Origin: Tessaracoccus sp. MC1679
GTDB lineage: Bacteria > Actinomycetota > Actinomycetes > Propionibacteriales > Propionibacteriaceae
Assembly (NCBI RefSeq): GCF_014164775.1
Contig: NZ_JACJGB010000001.1
Location: 558,001 to 622,000 of the forward strand
DNA: 64,000 nucleotides
Reading direction: 5' to 3'
In this document: one piece after another, positions 35,180 to 43,953 of the stretch
How positions within the stretch are numbered: position 1 is the stretch's first letter
Layout of the letters: each line of letters begins with the position of its first letter
Notes under the pieces: model-generated
What the model was told of the DNA's origin: nothing
Seen by the model: the letters and a program-made list of their open reading frames with translations, nothing else
Database searches by the model: none
Translations under genes and position numbers: made by a program

Positions 35180-36733
35180 ATGTCCGAACCCAAGACCGCG
35201 AACCGTGAGGTCTTCCACTCACGAAACGTGTTCATCCTCGCCGCCATCGGCTCCGCCGTCGGCCTGGGCAACATCTGGCGTTTCCCGTATGTCGCCTACA
35301 CCAACGGCGGCGGCGCGTTCGTCATCCCCTACCTGGTCGCTCTGTTGACCGCAGGCATTCCGCTGCTCTTCTTCGACTACGCGCTGGGGCATCGCTACCG
35401 CTCCGCTCCCCCGCTTGCTCTCCGTCGCGCCGGGAAGAAGTGGACCGAGGTGTTCGGCTGGTGGCAGGTGCTGGTGTGCTTCGTCATCGCCGTCTACTAC
35501 GCCGCCATCCTGGCCTGGGCCGCGATGTACTTCTTCTTCAGCTTCACCGAGGCCTGGGGCGACGATCCGGGCGGCTTCCTGATGGGCGAGTTCCTGCAGG
35601 TGGCGGAGACGCCGAGCGTCGGCTTCGACTTCGTGCCTCAGGTCGCTATCCCGATGGCTGCGGTGTGGATCCTGGTCATCGCGGTCATCGCGCTCGGGGT
35701 CAAGCGGGGCATCGCCCGCGCCAACGTGATCATGATTCCGCTGCTTGTGGTCATGTTCCTCGTCCTGGTCATCCAGGCTGTCACCCTGCCGGGCGCGATG
35801 GATGGCCTCAACGCCTTCTTCACCCCGAACTGGGCCGCCTTGGGAGACCCAGGGGTGTGGGCCGCCGCCTACGGCCAGATCTTCTTCTCGCTGTCTGTCG
35901 GCTTCGGCATCATGATCACCTACTCGTCCTACCTGAGGCGCCGCACCAACCTCAGCGGGTCCGGGCTCGTGGTGGCGTTCGCCAACTCGGGCTTCGAGCT
36001 GCTCGCCGGCATCGGCGTGTTCGCGGCGCTCGGCTTCCTCATGCAGGCCACGGGCCAGCCGATGGAAGAGGTCGCGGCCGGCGGCATCGGGCTCGCGTTC
36101 ATCGCCTTCCCCAGCATCGTGTCTTCGACGTCCTTCGGACCTCTACTCGGCGTACTGTTCTTCGCCTCGCTGGTGTTCGCCGGGTTCACCTCGATGATCT
36201 CCATCGTGGAGGTCGTGGTCGCGGCTATCCAGGACAAGCTCGGCCTGGGCCGACTCAAGGCCACGCTGGCCGTCAGCGTGCCGATGGCACTGGTCTCGAT
36301 GCTGCTCCTCCCCACGACGACGGGGCTCTACTTCCTGGACATCACGGACGAGTTCATCAACAAGTTCGGCATCCTCGCCGGAGCCTTCTCGATGGTGGTC
36401 GTGGTGGCCTGGGTGCTACGCAAGCTGCCGCTGCTGCAGCGCCACGTGGACCGCGTCTCGAGCATCCGCTTCGGCCGGCTCTGGCTGGTCCTGGTGGGCG
36501 TTGTGGTGCCCATTGTCCTGGGATACATCCTGGTCAATGAGGTAATCACCAAGGTCACCGCGCCCTACGGTGACTACCCGCTGGGCATGCTGGGCTTCTT
36601 CGGCTGGGGCATGTCTGCGTTGCTGATCGTCGTGGCCGCGGCGCTGGCGTTCACGCCGTGGAAGCGTTCCACCATCACTCACGTCGACGAGGATGCTCTC
36701 GACGCCAGGTACGAGGAGATCATGGCGAAATGA
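35180..36733 (+). CDS. metP: Sodium-dependent NSS-family transporter, MetP-like (methionine/alanine)
   Basis: 517 residues from ATG 35180, with GGGAGGGC just upstream; 22 upstream in-frame residues are rejected. The LeuT-type signature AIGSAVGLGNIWRFPY is at about 19-34, and about 12 TM segments follow. The small gene directly downstream, overlapping by four bases, encodes a MetS-like subunit, the pair described in Corynebacterium glutamicum for Na+-coupled methionine and alanine uptake. That makes MetP the best call, though substrate range is inferred. A hairpin at 35104-35124 lies in the upstream region, but I could not match it to a known riboswitch. Confidence 0.88.
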   Translation: MSEPKTANREVFHSRNVFILAAIGSAVGLGNIWRFPYVAYTNGGGAFVIPYLVALLTAGIPLLFFDYALGHRYRSAPPLALRRAGKKWTEVFGWWQVLVCFVIAVYYAAILAWAAMYFFFSFTEAWGDDPGGFLMGEFLQVAETPSVGFDFVPQVAIPMAAVWILVIAVIALGVKRGIARANVIMIPLLVVMFLVLVIQAVTLPGAMDGLNAFFTPNWAALGDPGVWAAAYGQIFFSLSVGFGIMITYSSYLRRRTNLSGSGLVVAFANSGFELLAGIGVFAALGFLMQATGQPMEEVAAGGIGLAFIAFPSIVSSTSFGPLLGVLFFASLVFAGFTSMISIVEVVVAAIQDKLGLGRLKATLAVSVPMALVSMLLLPTTTGLYFLDITDEFINKFGILAGAFSMVVVVAWVLRKLPLLQRHVDRVSSIRFGRLWLVLVGVVVPIVLGYILVNEVITKVTAPYGDYPLGMLGFFGWGMSALLIVVAAALAFTPWKRSTITHVDEDALDARYEEIMAK

Positions 36734-36852
36734 CCACCACCGCACTGATCATGATGATCATCGCAATGCTCACCCTGTGGGGCGGGCTCGCCGCCTCGAT
36801 CGTGCACCTCGTGCGCACGCCGGAGGTCGTCGTCGACGAGGGCGACGACTGA
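36730..36852 (+). CDS. metS: MetS-family small subunit of the NSS transporter
   Basis: A 40-residue protein in an ATGA overlap with metP. It has one TM segment (about 5-27, MMIIAMLTLWGGLAASIVHL) and a short acidic tail (VVVDEGDD). This matches the MetS/MetT small-subunit type that accompanies NSS transporters in actinobacteria. The overlap and the strong terminator 13 bases downstream support it as a real gene. Confidence 0.88.
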   Translation: MTTTALIMMIIAMLTLWGGLAASIVHLVRTPEVVVDEGDD

Positions 36853-36864
36853 CCTTCAGAAACC

Positions 36865-36910
36865 GACGAAGGGGGCGGGTCGACCATCAGGTCGGCCCGC
36901 CTCCTTCGTC
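36865..36910. terminator. Bidirectional terminator between metS and the convergent gene
   Basis: A 21-bp stem with two G-T wobbles (36865-36885 with 36890-36910) closes an ATCA loop between convergent genes. It can serve metPS on the plus strand and the low-complexity membrane protein on the minus strand. Confidence 0.85.
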
Positions 36911-36957
36911 TCCCGACCCCGTGGGGGTCTCAGGCGTGTAGGGGCGCCTGGGCGATG

Positions 36958-37584
36958 CTAGAAGCCGGTGGTGGCGAAGAGCCCGAACATGAAGACCAAC
37001 CAGACGATGGTGAGGACCACCGAGGCGATCTGGATGATGCCCAGGATCTTGCCGATCAGATAGCCGATCTTCAGGGTTCCGTCCCACTGATACGGCGCGC
37101 CGGACTCGATCTGCCTCTTGATCTGGCCGCCCATGTACCAGGCGACGAACGGCACGATGGGCACGAAGAAGCCCAGGATGCCGAGCACCAGGATGGTGGT
37201 GGCCTGAGGGTGTTCCGGGTAGCCGTAGCCGTAGCCGGGCTGCTGGCCGTAGGCCTGCTGGCCGTAGGGCGCCACGCCGTAAGACGGCGGGATTCCCTGG
37301 CCGTACGGCGCCTGGCCGTAGGGGGTCTGGCCGTAGTCGGCGCCGTAGGAGGGCTGGGCCGGATCGCCGTAGGCCGGCTGCGCGTAGCCCGTCGCGGACC
37401 CGCCGTCGCGCGGCAGCTCGCCATAGGTGGGCTGCGCGTAGGGATCCGGGGAGCTCGGCGGGTAGATGGGCATCCGCTCGGTCTGGCCGCTCTGCTCCAG
37501 GGGCTGCGCGTACGGGTCTGCCGACCCGGGGTAGGTGGGCGACTCCTGCGGATCGGGCTGGCGGAATCCGGGCTGGTCGGACAT
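36958..37584 (-). CDS. DUF4190-like membrane protein with Tyr/Gly/Gln/Pro-rich N-terminus
   Basis: 208 residues. The first 125 are low complexity, with repeated PYGQ, YAQP and SYG units, and are probably disordered and cytoplasmic. Two TM segments follow (about 130-152 and 180-205), separated by a short basic loop, as in DUF4190-type actinobacterial proteins. Function unknown. The N-terminal repeats are coding and in phase; they are not related to the intergenic repeats. The promoter side faces the repeat-rich gap at 37585-38324. Confidence 0.78.
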   Translation of the reverse strand: MSDQPGFRQPDPQESPTYPGSADPYAQPLEQSGQTERMPIYPPSSPDPYAQPTYGELPRDGGSATGYAQPAYGDPAQPSYGADYGQTPYGQAPYGQGIPPSYGVAPYGQQAYGQQPGYGYGYPEHPQATTILVLGILGFFVPIVPFVAWYMGGQIKRQIESGAPYQWDGTLKIGYLIGKILGIIQIASVVLTIVWLVFMFGLFATTGF

Positions 37585-37765
37585 GGCGCTCCTTCAAAGG
37601 CGTTGCTACCTCATGATTGTCCTGGATCGGAGGTCCACACGCCACCTGGTGACGCCCCTGGCCCGGCCCTGGTTCCGCGTACGAGCGGATCAGGGGGAGG
37701 GCCCAGCTCCGCTGGCTGGCTTGACGACAAGTCCGGTTGGGCGTGTCAGGGAACTCCAGTGCGGT

Positions 37766-37807
37766 GAGCCGGGCCGCTCCCCGCGGGTTGAGCCGGGCCG
37801 CTCCCCG
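37766..37807. repeat. Tandem duplication of an 18-base GC-rich word
   Basis: GAGCCGGGCCGCTCCCCG occurs at 37766-37783 and again at 37790-37807, a period of 24 bases. It lies just before the composite element. Confidence 0.75.
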
Positions 37808-37885
37808 ACGCTTCTATGCCGTGTCAAGTCGGGCGGCCATGTTCGATCACAGAGCATCCCGCTCCCGAGAGCAAGGGTGGAGGAC

Positions 37886-38135
37886 GTCAGGGCGGCGCCG
37901 CGTCGCGGTGCCCAACCCGACGACCACCCAACCGGCATCCCGCCCGAGCAGACCCGACCCCAACGCCGCCCTGCCGGCCCGCACCCGGGACCAGGCAACG
38001 CCACAGGAGAACGAGTGCGGGGAGACGGGAGGCGAGGCCCGGGCGGCCTCAACAACCCAACCACCAACCAGACCAGCAGCCGACACGGGACCCTGGACAA
38101 CGGCCGCCCGGGCCTCGACTCACGGCTCCCCGCAT
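37886..38135 (+). repeat. Composite two-hairpin element (copy 2)
   Basis: Module A has arms CAGGGCGGCG (37888-37897) and CGCCGCCCTG (37964-37973), around 66 bases that include the conserved CGGTGCCCAACCCGACGA. Module B has arms 38015-38048 and 38101-38135 around 52 bases, with the shared inner word CGAGGCCCGGGCGGCC. Module order and both loop lengths match copies 1 and 3. Confidence 0.85.
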
Positions 38136-38168
38136 CCGACCACGAGAACTGCGTGAAGGTGGTAGTCA

Positions 38169-38272
38169 CAACCCTTCGAGACGGCACCCGCGCCTTCGGC
38201 GGCGCGCCTCCTCAGGGAACGATGGGGACGCACCACGCCGCTCCGCGGGCGGCCCTCCTCAGGGAGCGAAAC
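38169..38272. repeat. Dispersed repeat shared in inverted orientation with 120-176
   Basis: 38169-38185 matches the complement of 160-176, and 38236-38272 is a 37-base exact complement of 120-156. An internal near-duplication (CCTCCTCAGGGA at about 38207 and 38254) lengthens this copy. Confidence 0.8.
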
Positions 38273-38279
38273 GAGGGGC

Positions 38280-38304
38280 GGTCGGCAGCACACTGCTGCC
38301 GACC
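38280..38304 (-). terminator. Terminator-like hairpin after ppdK
   Basis: A perfect 11-bp stem (38280-38290 with 38294-38304) around CAC lies 20 bases past the ppdK stop on the minus strand. Confidence 0.75.
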
Positions 38305-38324
38305 GCCCCATCATCCAGTTGCGC

Positions 38325-40973
38325 TCAGCGCTGCTTCAGCACCGCCTTCGCCGCCGCGAACCGCGCGATCGGCACCCGGAACGGCGAGCAGCTCACGTAG
38401 TCCAGGCCGACGGAGTTGAAGAACTCGATCGAGTCCGGATCCCCACCGTGCTCACCGCAGACACCGGTCTTGAGCTTCGGCTTCACCGAGCGGCCCTTCT
38501 CGACGCCCATCTGGACGAGTTGGCCCACGCCCTCGACGTCGATCGTCTCGAAGGGGTTGCGCTCCAGCACGCGCTCCATCACGTAGGTGGTGAGGAAGCC
38601 GTTCTCGGCGTCGTCACGCGAGATGCCGATGGCGGTCTGGGTCAGGTCGTTGGTGCCGAACGAGAAGAAGTCCGCGAACTCGGCGATCTTGTCCGCCACC
38701 AGCGCGGCGCGCGGAAGCTCGATCATGGTGCCCACCGTGTAGTCCAGCTCACGGCCGGCCTTGGCCAGCTCCTCCTCGACAGCCGCGACGACGATGGCCC
38801 GCTGGGTCTCCAGCTCCTGGGTGAGCGCGACGAGCGGGATCATGATCTCCACGCCCACCGTCTCCCCCTCACGGTCCAGCACCGCGAGCGCGGCGCGGAC
38901 GATGGCGCGGGCCTGCATGTCCGGAATCTCCGGGTACAGCATGGCGAGGCGGCAGCCGCGGGTGCCGAGCATCGGGTTGATCTCGTGCAGCCTCTTGACC
39001 TGGGCGAGCGTCGCCTTGGCGTCTGCCAACTCCTGCGCGTCCCCACCCTGCAGCTCCAGCCGCTGCACCAGCAGCGACTGCTCCACGAGGTTTGGCAGGA
39101 ACTCGTGCAGCGGCGGGTCCAGCAGGCGAACCGTGACCGGCAGCCCCTTCATGGCGGTGAAGATGCCCTCGAAGTCCACCTGCTGCATGGGCAGGATCTC
39201 GGCGAGCGCGGCGGAGCGCTGCTCCGGGCTCTCCGCGAGGATCATCTTGCGCACCGCGGGAAGGCGGTCCTGCGCCATGAACATGTGCTCGGTGCGGCAG
39301 AGCCCGATCCCCTCGGCCCCCAGCTCGCGGGCCTTCGTCGCGTCCTCGAAGTTGTCCGCGTTGGCCCGCACACCGAGGCGGCGCACCTCGTCGGCCCACT
39401 CGACCACACGGGAGAAGTCCTCATTGATCTGCGGAGGAATGAGCTCGAGCTCCTCGCCGTAGACGAGGCCCTCGGTGCCGTCGAGGGTGATGATCTCGCC
39501 CTCGGCGATGACCCGATCACCGATGGTGAGGGTCTTGCCCACAGTGTCGATCCGGATGCCCTGAGCGCCGGCCACGCACGGCTTGCCCATGCCGCGTGCC
39601 ACGACGGCCGCGTGCGAGGTCATGCCACCGTGGGCTGTGAGGATGCCCTGGCAGACGATGACGCCGTGGATGTCGTCAGGGGTGGTCTCGAAGCGGACGA
39701 GGACCACGGGCTCGCCGCGACCCCCGCGCTCCGCGGCGGTGTCTGCATCGAAGACCACCTCGCCGACGGCGGCGCCGGGTGAGGCCGGCAGGCCCTGGGC
39801 GATGGGCGTCTTGCCGTGATGCGGGTCGATGGCCGGGTGCAGCAGCTGGTCCAGCTGTCCGGGCTCGATGCGCATCAGGGCCTCCTCCTGCGTGAGCAGG
39901 CCCTCGTCGACGAGGTCCGAGGCCACCTTGAGGGCGGCTGCGGCGGTGCGCTTGCCGTTGCGGGTCTGCAGCAGGTAGAGCTTGCCGTTCTCGACGGTGA
40001 ACTCCATGTCCTGCATGTCGCGGTAGTGCTGCTCCATCTTGTGCATGGTGGCGATCAGCTCGTCGTAGGCCTCGGGCAGCACCTCCCTCATCTCACCGAG
40101 CGGGCGGGGGGTGCGGATGCCGGCGACGACGTCCTCGCCCTGGGCGTTGACCAGGAACTCGCCGTAGAGGGCCTTCTCGCCGGTGGAGGGGTCGCGGGTG
40201 AAGCAGACGCCGGTGGCCGAGGTGTCGCCGCGGTTGCCGAAGACCATCTGCATGATGTTGACCGCGGTGCCCAGGTCCGCAGGGATGTTGTGGGCGCGGC
40301 GGTAGACGTCCGCGCGGGGGTTGAGCCAGGACTTGAACACGGCGTCGATGGCCCGGTTGAGCTGCTCAACGGGGTCCGAGGTCCACTCGCCGCCCAGGTG
40401 GTCGTTGGAGATGTCCTTGAAGGACTTGACGAGGCCCTTGAGGTCCTCGGCGGACAGGTCAGTGTCCAGCTCGACGCCGCGCTGGTGCTTGAGTGCGGTC
40501 AGGGCATCCTCGTAGGCATGCCCGGGCACGCCCTCCACCACTTCGCCGTACATCTGGATGAAGCGGCGGTAGCAGTCCCACGCGAAGCGCTCATTGCCGG
40601 ACTCCGCGGCCACCGCGGCCACCGACTCGTCGGAGATGCCCAGGTTGAGGATGGTGTCCATCATTCCTGGCATCGAGTGGACGGCGCCGGAGCGGACGGA
40701 GACGAGCAGCGGCTTCTCGCTGCCGCCGAGCGTGCGCCCGGTGCGCTCCTCCAGGCGGGCCAGACCGGCCGCGATCTGATCCGAGAGGCCCTCCGGCCAT
40801 TCGCCCTTGCGCTTCATGGTCTGGACGCAGGCCGTGGTGGTGACGGTGAACGCGTCGGGCACGGGAACGCCCACGCGCTTCATCTCCGCGACGCCGGCGC
40901 CCTTACCTCCGAGGAGGTTACGCATCGTGGCGTCACCCTCGGACAGGTCATAGATGTAACGATCCTCGCTCAT
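38325..40973 (-). CDS. ppdK: Pyruvate, phosphate dikinase
   Basis: 882 residues from ATG 40973 (MSEDRYIYDLSEGD); 16 upstream in-frame residues are rejected. The nucleotide-binding domain is N-terminal (LLGGKGAGVAEM, about 19-30). The phosphohistidine domain has TSHAAVVARG with His454, equivalent to the catalytic His of known PPDKs. The PEP/pyruvate barrel is C-terminal (LCRTEHMFM, FGTNDLTQTAIGISRDDAE, SCSPFRVPIAR). It interconverts pyruvate, ATP and Pi with PEP, AMP and PPi. Its regulator is next to it upstream, and a membrane pyrophosphatase lies 6 kb away, so PPi released here can be used for ion pumping. Confidence 0.97.
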   Translation of the reverse strand: MSEDRYIYDLSEGDATMRNLLGGKGAGVAEMKRVGVPVPDAFTVTTTACVQTMKRKGEWPEGLSDQIAAGLARLEERTGRTLGGSEKPLLVSVRSGAVHSMPGMMDTILNLGISDESVAAVAAESGNERFAWDCYRRFIQMYGEVVEGVPGHAYEDALTALKHQRGVELDTDLSAEDLKGLVKSFKDISNDHLGGEWTSDPVEQLNRAIDAVFKSWLNPRADVYRRAHNIPADLGTAVNIMQMVFGNRGDTSATGVCFTRDPSTGEKALYGEFLVNAQGEDVVAGIRTPRPLGEMREVLPEAYDELIATMHKMEQHYRDMQDMEFTVENGKLYLLQTRNGKRTAAAALKVASDLVDEGLLTQEEALMRIEPGQLDQLLHPAIDPHHGKTPIAQGLPASPGAAVGEVVFDADTAAERGGRGEPVVLVRFETTPDDIHGVIVCQGILTAHGGMTSHAAVVARGMGKPCVAGAQGIRIDTVGKTLTIGDRVIAEGEIITLDGTEGLVYGEELELIPPQINEDFSRVVEWADEVRRLGVRANADNFEDATKARELGAEGIGLCRTEHMFMAQDRLPAVRKMILAESPEQRSAALAEILPMQQVDFEGIFTAMKGLPVTVRLLDPPLHEFLPNLVEQSLLVQRLELQGGDAQELADAKATLAQVKRLHEINPMLGTRGCRLAMLYPEIPDMQARAIVRAALAVLDREGETVGVEIMIPLVALTQELETQRAIVVAAVEEELAKAGRELDYTVGTMIELPRAALVADKIAEFADFFSFGTNDLTQTAIGISRDDAENGFLTTYVMERVLERNPFETIDVEGVGQLVQMGVEKGRSVKPKLKTGVCGEHGGDPDSIEFFNSVGLDYVSCSPFRVPIARFAAAKAVLKQR

Positions 40974-41092
40974 GCTGGGGAAAATCTCCTTTGACAACCC
41001 TGGGGACCTCGATGTCCCCATCCGTCGCCCAGCCTAGACCCGACGCCTCGGCACCGCGCCCCAGGGGCGAACTTCTCCCACCCCTTGCGGGA

Positions 41093-41980
41093 TCACGGAG
41101 ACCAGGGCGTGCCCGGCCGGACGATGCCCGGTGGGCGACGGAGTCGTGCGCCCACCTGCTTGGCCCGATCGTCGACCATTTCGATGATCCGCGACGCCGC
41201 CTCCTCGATGGCCACCCCAGTGGTGTCGACGATGGGGCACCCCAGGCGCTTCTGGACCTTGCCGATCTCGTCGAGTTCGTCATAGATCTTGACCAGGTCC
41301 GCGTAGCCGTCCTTGGTGCCGAAGCCGCCCATGCCCCGCACGCGCTGCCCGCGGATCTTCAGCAGCCGCTCGGCGTCCATCGTCAATCCGACGATGCGCC
41401 ACCGGTCCAGCTCGAAGAGTTCCTTGGGTGGCGTGATGCCGGGCACCAGCGGCACGTTGACGGCCTTGTAGCCCATGTAGCCCAGGTAGATCGACAGGGG
41501 CGTCTTCCCGGATCGCGACGGCCCCACCAGGCAGATGTCGGCCTCCCGCAGCGCTGCAGGGAGGGAGCCGTCGTCCATCCGGACGGCGAAGTCGATGGCC
41601 GCCATCCGCACGAAGTACTCGGCCTCCACCCCGGGGGGACGCATCGCCACCTGGTCCGCCTCGATGCCCGAGATGCGCTCCAGGGCGTGCATCGCGTCGG
41701 TCATCAGGTCCGCGTACGGGAGGTCGGCGTCGCGGCAGAAGTTGCGCACCAGGTCCGCCAGCTCCTCGTTGACGAGGGTGAAGAACACGGCTGCGGCAGG
41801 CGCGCTGTCGCGGACGGCCTCCAACGCGCGCAGCAGGGCCGCGGTGGTGTTGATCTTGCGATGGCGGACGATGGTGAAGTCGCGGCTCGGGAACTGGGTG
41901 ATCGCCGCCCGCGCGATCCGGGCGGCCGTCTCCCCCGTCGAGTCGGCGATGATGTGGATTTCCAGCGGCTCTGCTGACAT
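41093..41980 (-). CDS. PPDK regulatory protein (DUF299 bifunctional kinase/pyrophosphorylase)
   Basis: 295 residues from ATG 41980 (MSAEPLEIHIIADSTGETA). It has the DUF299 P-loop GPSRSGKT (153-160), TPLSIYLGYMGYKAVNVPLVPG next, and RLLKIRGQRVRGM near 235. Members phosphorylate a threonine next to the catalytic His of PPDK (or PEP synthase) using ADP and remove it using Pi. Adjacency to ppdK on the same strand (119-base gap) makes PPDK the target. It is downstream of the PTS operon, separated by the inverted repeat at 42043-42130. Confidence 0.94.
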   Translation of the reverse strand: MSAEPLEIHIIADSTGETAARIARAAITQFPSRDFTIVRHRKINTTAALLRALEAVRDSAPAAAVFFTLVNEELADLVRNFCRDADLPYADLMTDAMHALERISGIEADQVAMRPPGVEAEYFVRMAAIDFAVRMDDGSLPAALREADICLVGPSRSGKTPLSIYLGYMGYKAVNVPLVPGITPPKELFELDRWRIVGLTMDAERLLKIRGQRVRGMGGFGTKDGYADLVKIYDELDEIGKVQKRLGCPIVDTTGVAIEEAASRIIEMVDDRAKQVGARLRRPPGIVRPGTPWSP

Positions 41981-42042
41981 GGTCCACACTCTATGACCCC
42001 GGGCTCGGAGCGAGAGGCCGCCCCAGCGCTCGGGCCAGGCTC

Positions 42043-42130
42043 GGGTTTGAGCAAATGGCATGGGTCAACGCGGACTCGGGCCTATTTGATCGATCCAGAG
42101 AACCGTGAGCCCTGCCATTTGCTCAAACCC
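42043..42130. repeat. Long-loop inverted repeat, family TTGAGCAAATGGCA (copy 2)
   Basis: Perfect 18-bp arms (42043-42060 and 42113-42130) around 52 bases share the core TTGAGCAAATGGCA and the loop start GGGTCAACG-type word with 4501-4587. It lies between the PTS IIBC stop and the PPDK regulator start, both on the minus strand. Confidence 0.85.
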
Positions 42131-42136
42131 CTCCCA

Positions 42137-42162
42137 ACCCGCCAGCCCGGGAGGCGGCGGGT
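42137..42162 (-). terminator. Terminator-like hairpin after the PTS IIBC gene
   Basis: Arms ACCCGCC (42137-42143) and GGCGGGT (42156-42162) lie 15 bases past the stop on the minus strand. There is no clear U-run, and the neighbouring inverted repeat may act with it. Confidence 0.5.
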
Positions 42163-42176
42163 GATGGGGCTAGGAG

Positions 42177-43940
42177 TCAGACGGAGGCGAGGCGCCGTCG
42201 CATCCCCTCGGCGTACTGTTCCGCCTCCAGACCGGCGACGAGGTGCCACGTGTTGGGCGCCACCTTGACCGCGCCTGCCAGGCCGGCCCGCTGCAGCGCC
42301 TCGACATCCACGAGGGAGTCGTCCTTGACACCGACGCGCACGCGGGTCTCAGCGATCCACTCCACGCCGTCGACGTTCTCCTCGCCGCCGAGGGCCGTCA
42401 CCCACTGGCGGGCCTGGTTGACCTGGACATCGTCGACGACGATGATGCGGGGCTCCGCCGTTGCGGCGACGTCGGCGTCCACGTTGCCGCGGCGTGCGGC
42501 CGCCTTCTGCTCCGGCGTGCGGTAGTCGGTGAAGACGACCAGCAGCATCGAGGTGAAGAACGCAGCCGCGATGGCCAGGGCGTAGAGGGCGATGTTGTCG
42601 AACGCCGGGATGGTCAGCAGGGAGGTGAACACGAACGCGCTCGTCTTCAGGCCACCGCCGAAGCCGATGATGACGCCGCCGACGAGGCAGCCGGCCAGCA
42701 GGCGCGGATAGATCTTCTTGAATCGCAGATGGATGCCGTAAAGGCTGGGCTCGGAGATGCCGCCGAGCAGGCCCGCGGCCAACGCACCGGAGGCCGTCTG
42801 CCGCATCTGGACATCGCGTTCCTTCCACGCGAGGTACAGCACTCCGGCGGTGGCCCCGAAGCAGGCGAAGTTCCAGGCGCCCATGGGGCCCTGGATGTAG
42901 TCGAACCCGTTCTGCGAGATGTTGAGCAGCATGATGGCGTTGATCGGCCAGTGCAGACCCAGCGGCACCATGAAGGGGTATGCCAGGGGGACCACGATCG
43001 CGAAGATGAACGGCGAGAAGGCGTTGATGGACTCCAGCACCGAGGCCAGGCCGGCGCCGGCGTAGACGCCGATCGGGCCGATGAGGAAGGCCGTCAGCGG
43101 CAGCATGACCAGCATGGCGAGGAACGGCACGAAAATGAGGTGCAGGTTCTCAGGGATGACCTTCTTCAACAGCTTGTAGAGCGGGCCCAGCACCCCTGCC
43201 ATGAGCAGCGGCGGGAACACCTGCGAGGAGTAGTTGAAGATGGTCAGCGGGACGCCGAAGATGTCGACCAGCGTCACCTCGCTCCCCGCGATCATCGCCG
43301 TGTAGGCCTCGTCGATGCCGCCCAGAGCGCTGAAGCCCGGCAACATGACCAGGCCCATGATCGCGAACCCCACCCATGGGTCAGCGCCGAGCTTCTTCGA
43401 GGCGTTGTAGGCCACCATGAGCGGCAGGAACACGAACACCGACTGCCACAGCAGGTTCATGAACTGCCACGACGGCGGGAGCGTCACGCGCGGATCCGCC
43501 CAGTTCCCGATCACGCCGAGGGTGCTCATCAGCGACATGAAGGTGATGAACAGGGAGGCGCCGAGCAGGGCGCCGAGGATGGGACGGAAGCTGTCCGAGA
43601 GGAACTCGAAGAACGAGTCGATCCAGGCGAACCTGCCCCGTACTCCGCCGGCCCGGGCTGCGGCCTTGAGCTCCTCGTCGCTCAATGGCGTCTGGTTCTT
43701 GAGCTCCGGCAGCTCGTTGATCTCGTTGTAGACGTTCTGCACGGCGCCGCCGATGATCACCTGGAAGCGTTCGCCCGACTGGGGCACCGCGCCCATCACA
43801 CCCTTGATGGATTCGACGGCGGCCACGTCGATGCCCGAGGCGTCGCGCAGCTGGAACCGGAGGCGGGTGGCGCAGTGGCTCAGCCCGACGATGTTTCCGC
43901 CCCCACCGACGGCGGTGACGATGTCCTGTGCGGTGCTCAT
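42177..43940 (-). CDS. PTS beta-glucoside/sucrose-family IIBC with an extra degenerate C-terminal IIB
   Basis: 587 residues from ATG 43940. IIB is residues 1-90, with phospho-acceptor Cys23 (SHCATRLRF). The IIC domain covers about 105-480, with ten or so TM segments and the GISEPSLYGIHL motif typical of the beta-glucoside/sucrose group. Glucose-type IIC normally has a TEPIEF motif instead. The last 86 residues (502-587) resemble a second IIB, but the CxTRLR site reads AETRVR, so the phosphorylatable cysteine is missing. No IIA is fused; it is supplied by the fusion gene 13 bases upstream. The sugar is uncertain, with a beta-glucoside, sucrose or amino sugar possible. Confidence 0.88.
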   Translation of the reverse strand: MSTAQDIVTAVGGGGNIVGLSHCATRLRFQLRDASGIDVAAVESIKGVMGAVPQSGERFQVIIGGAVQNVYNEINELPELKNQTPLSDEELKAAARAGGVRGRFAWIDSFFEFLSDSFRPILGALLGASLFITFMSLMSTLGVIGNWADPRVTLPPSWQFMNLLWQSVFVFLPLMVAYNASKKLGADPWVGFAIMGLVMLPGFSALGGIDEAYTAMIAGSEVTLVDIFGVPLTIFNYSSQVFPPLLMAGVLGPLYKLLKKVIPENLHLIFVPFLAMLVMLPLTAFLIGPIGVYAGAGLASVLESINAFSPFIFAIVVPLAYPFMVPLGLHWPINAIMLLNISQNGFDYIQGPMGAWNFACFGATAGVLYLAWKERDVQMRQTASGALAAGLLGGISEPSLYGIHLRFKKIYPRLLAGCLVGGVIIGFGGGLKTSAFVFTSLLTIPAFDNIALYALAIAAAFFTSMLLVVFTDYRTPEQKAAARRGNVDADVAATAEPRIIVVDDVQVNQARQWVTALGGEENVDGVEWIAETRVRVGVKDDSLVDVEALQRAGLAGAVKVAPNTWHLVAGLEAEQYAEGMRRRLASV

Positions 43941-43953
43941 CTTGGATCGCCTC

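Larger units (their letters stand above)
37585..38324. other. 740-base gene-free gap with several repeat types
   Basis: No supportable gene. From left to right it holds a 24-base tandem duplication (37766-37807), a full copy of the composite two-hairpin element (37886-38135), a repeat shared with 120-176 (38169-38272), and the ppdK terminator (38280-38304). Open frames here follow the repeat sequence and look alike between copies only because the DNA is repeated. Confidence 0.7.

Noticed and set aside
30552-36852. Defence island around the nSTAND1 protein
   Set aside because: Neighbours are lipid metabolism, YaaA and an amino-acid transporter; no nuclease, restriction or toxin gene supports an island.
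37585-38324. Small proteins encoded in the gap
   Set aside because: Frames follow the repeat DNA in several phases with no start signals, and their resemblance to frames at 59 kb is explained by the DNA repeat.
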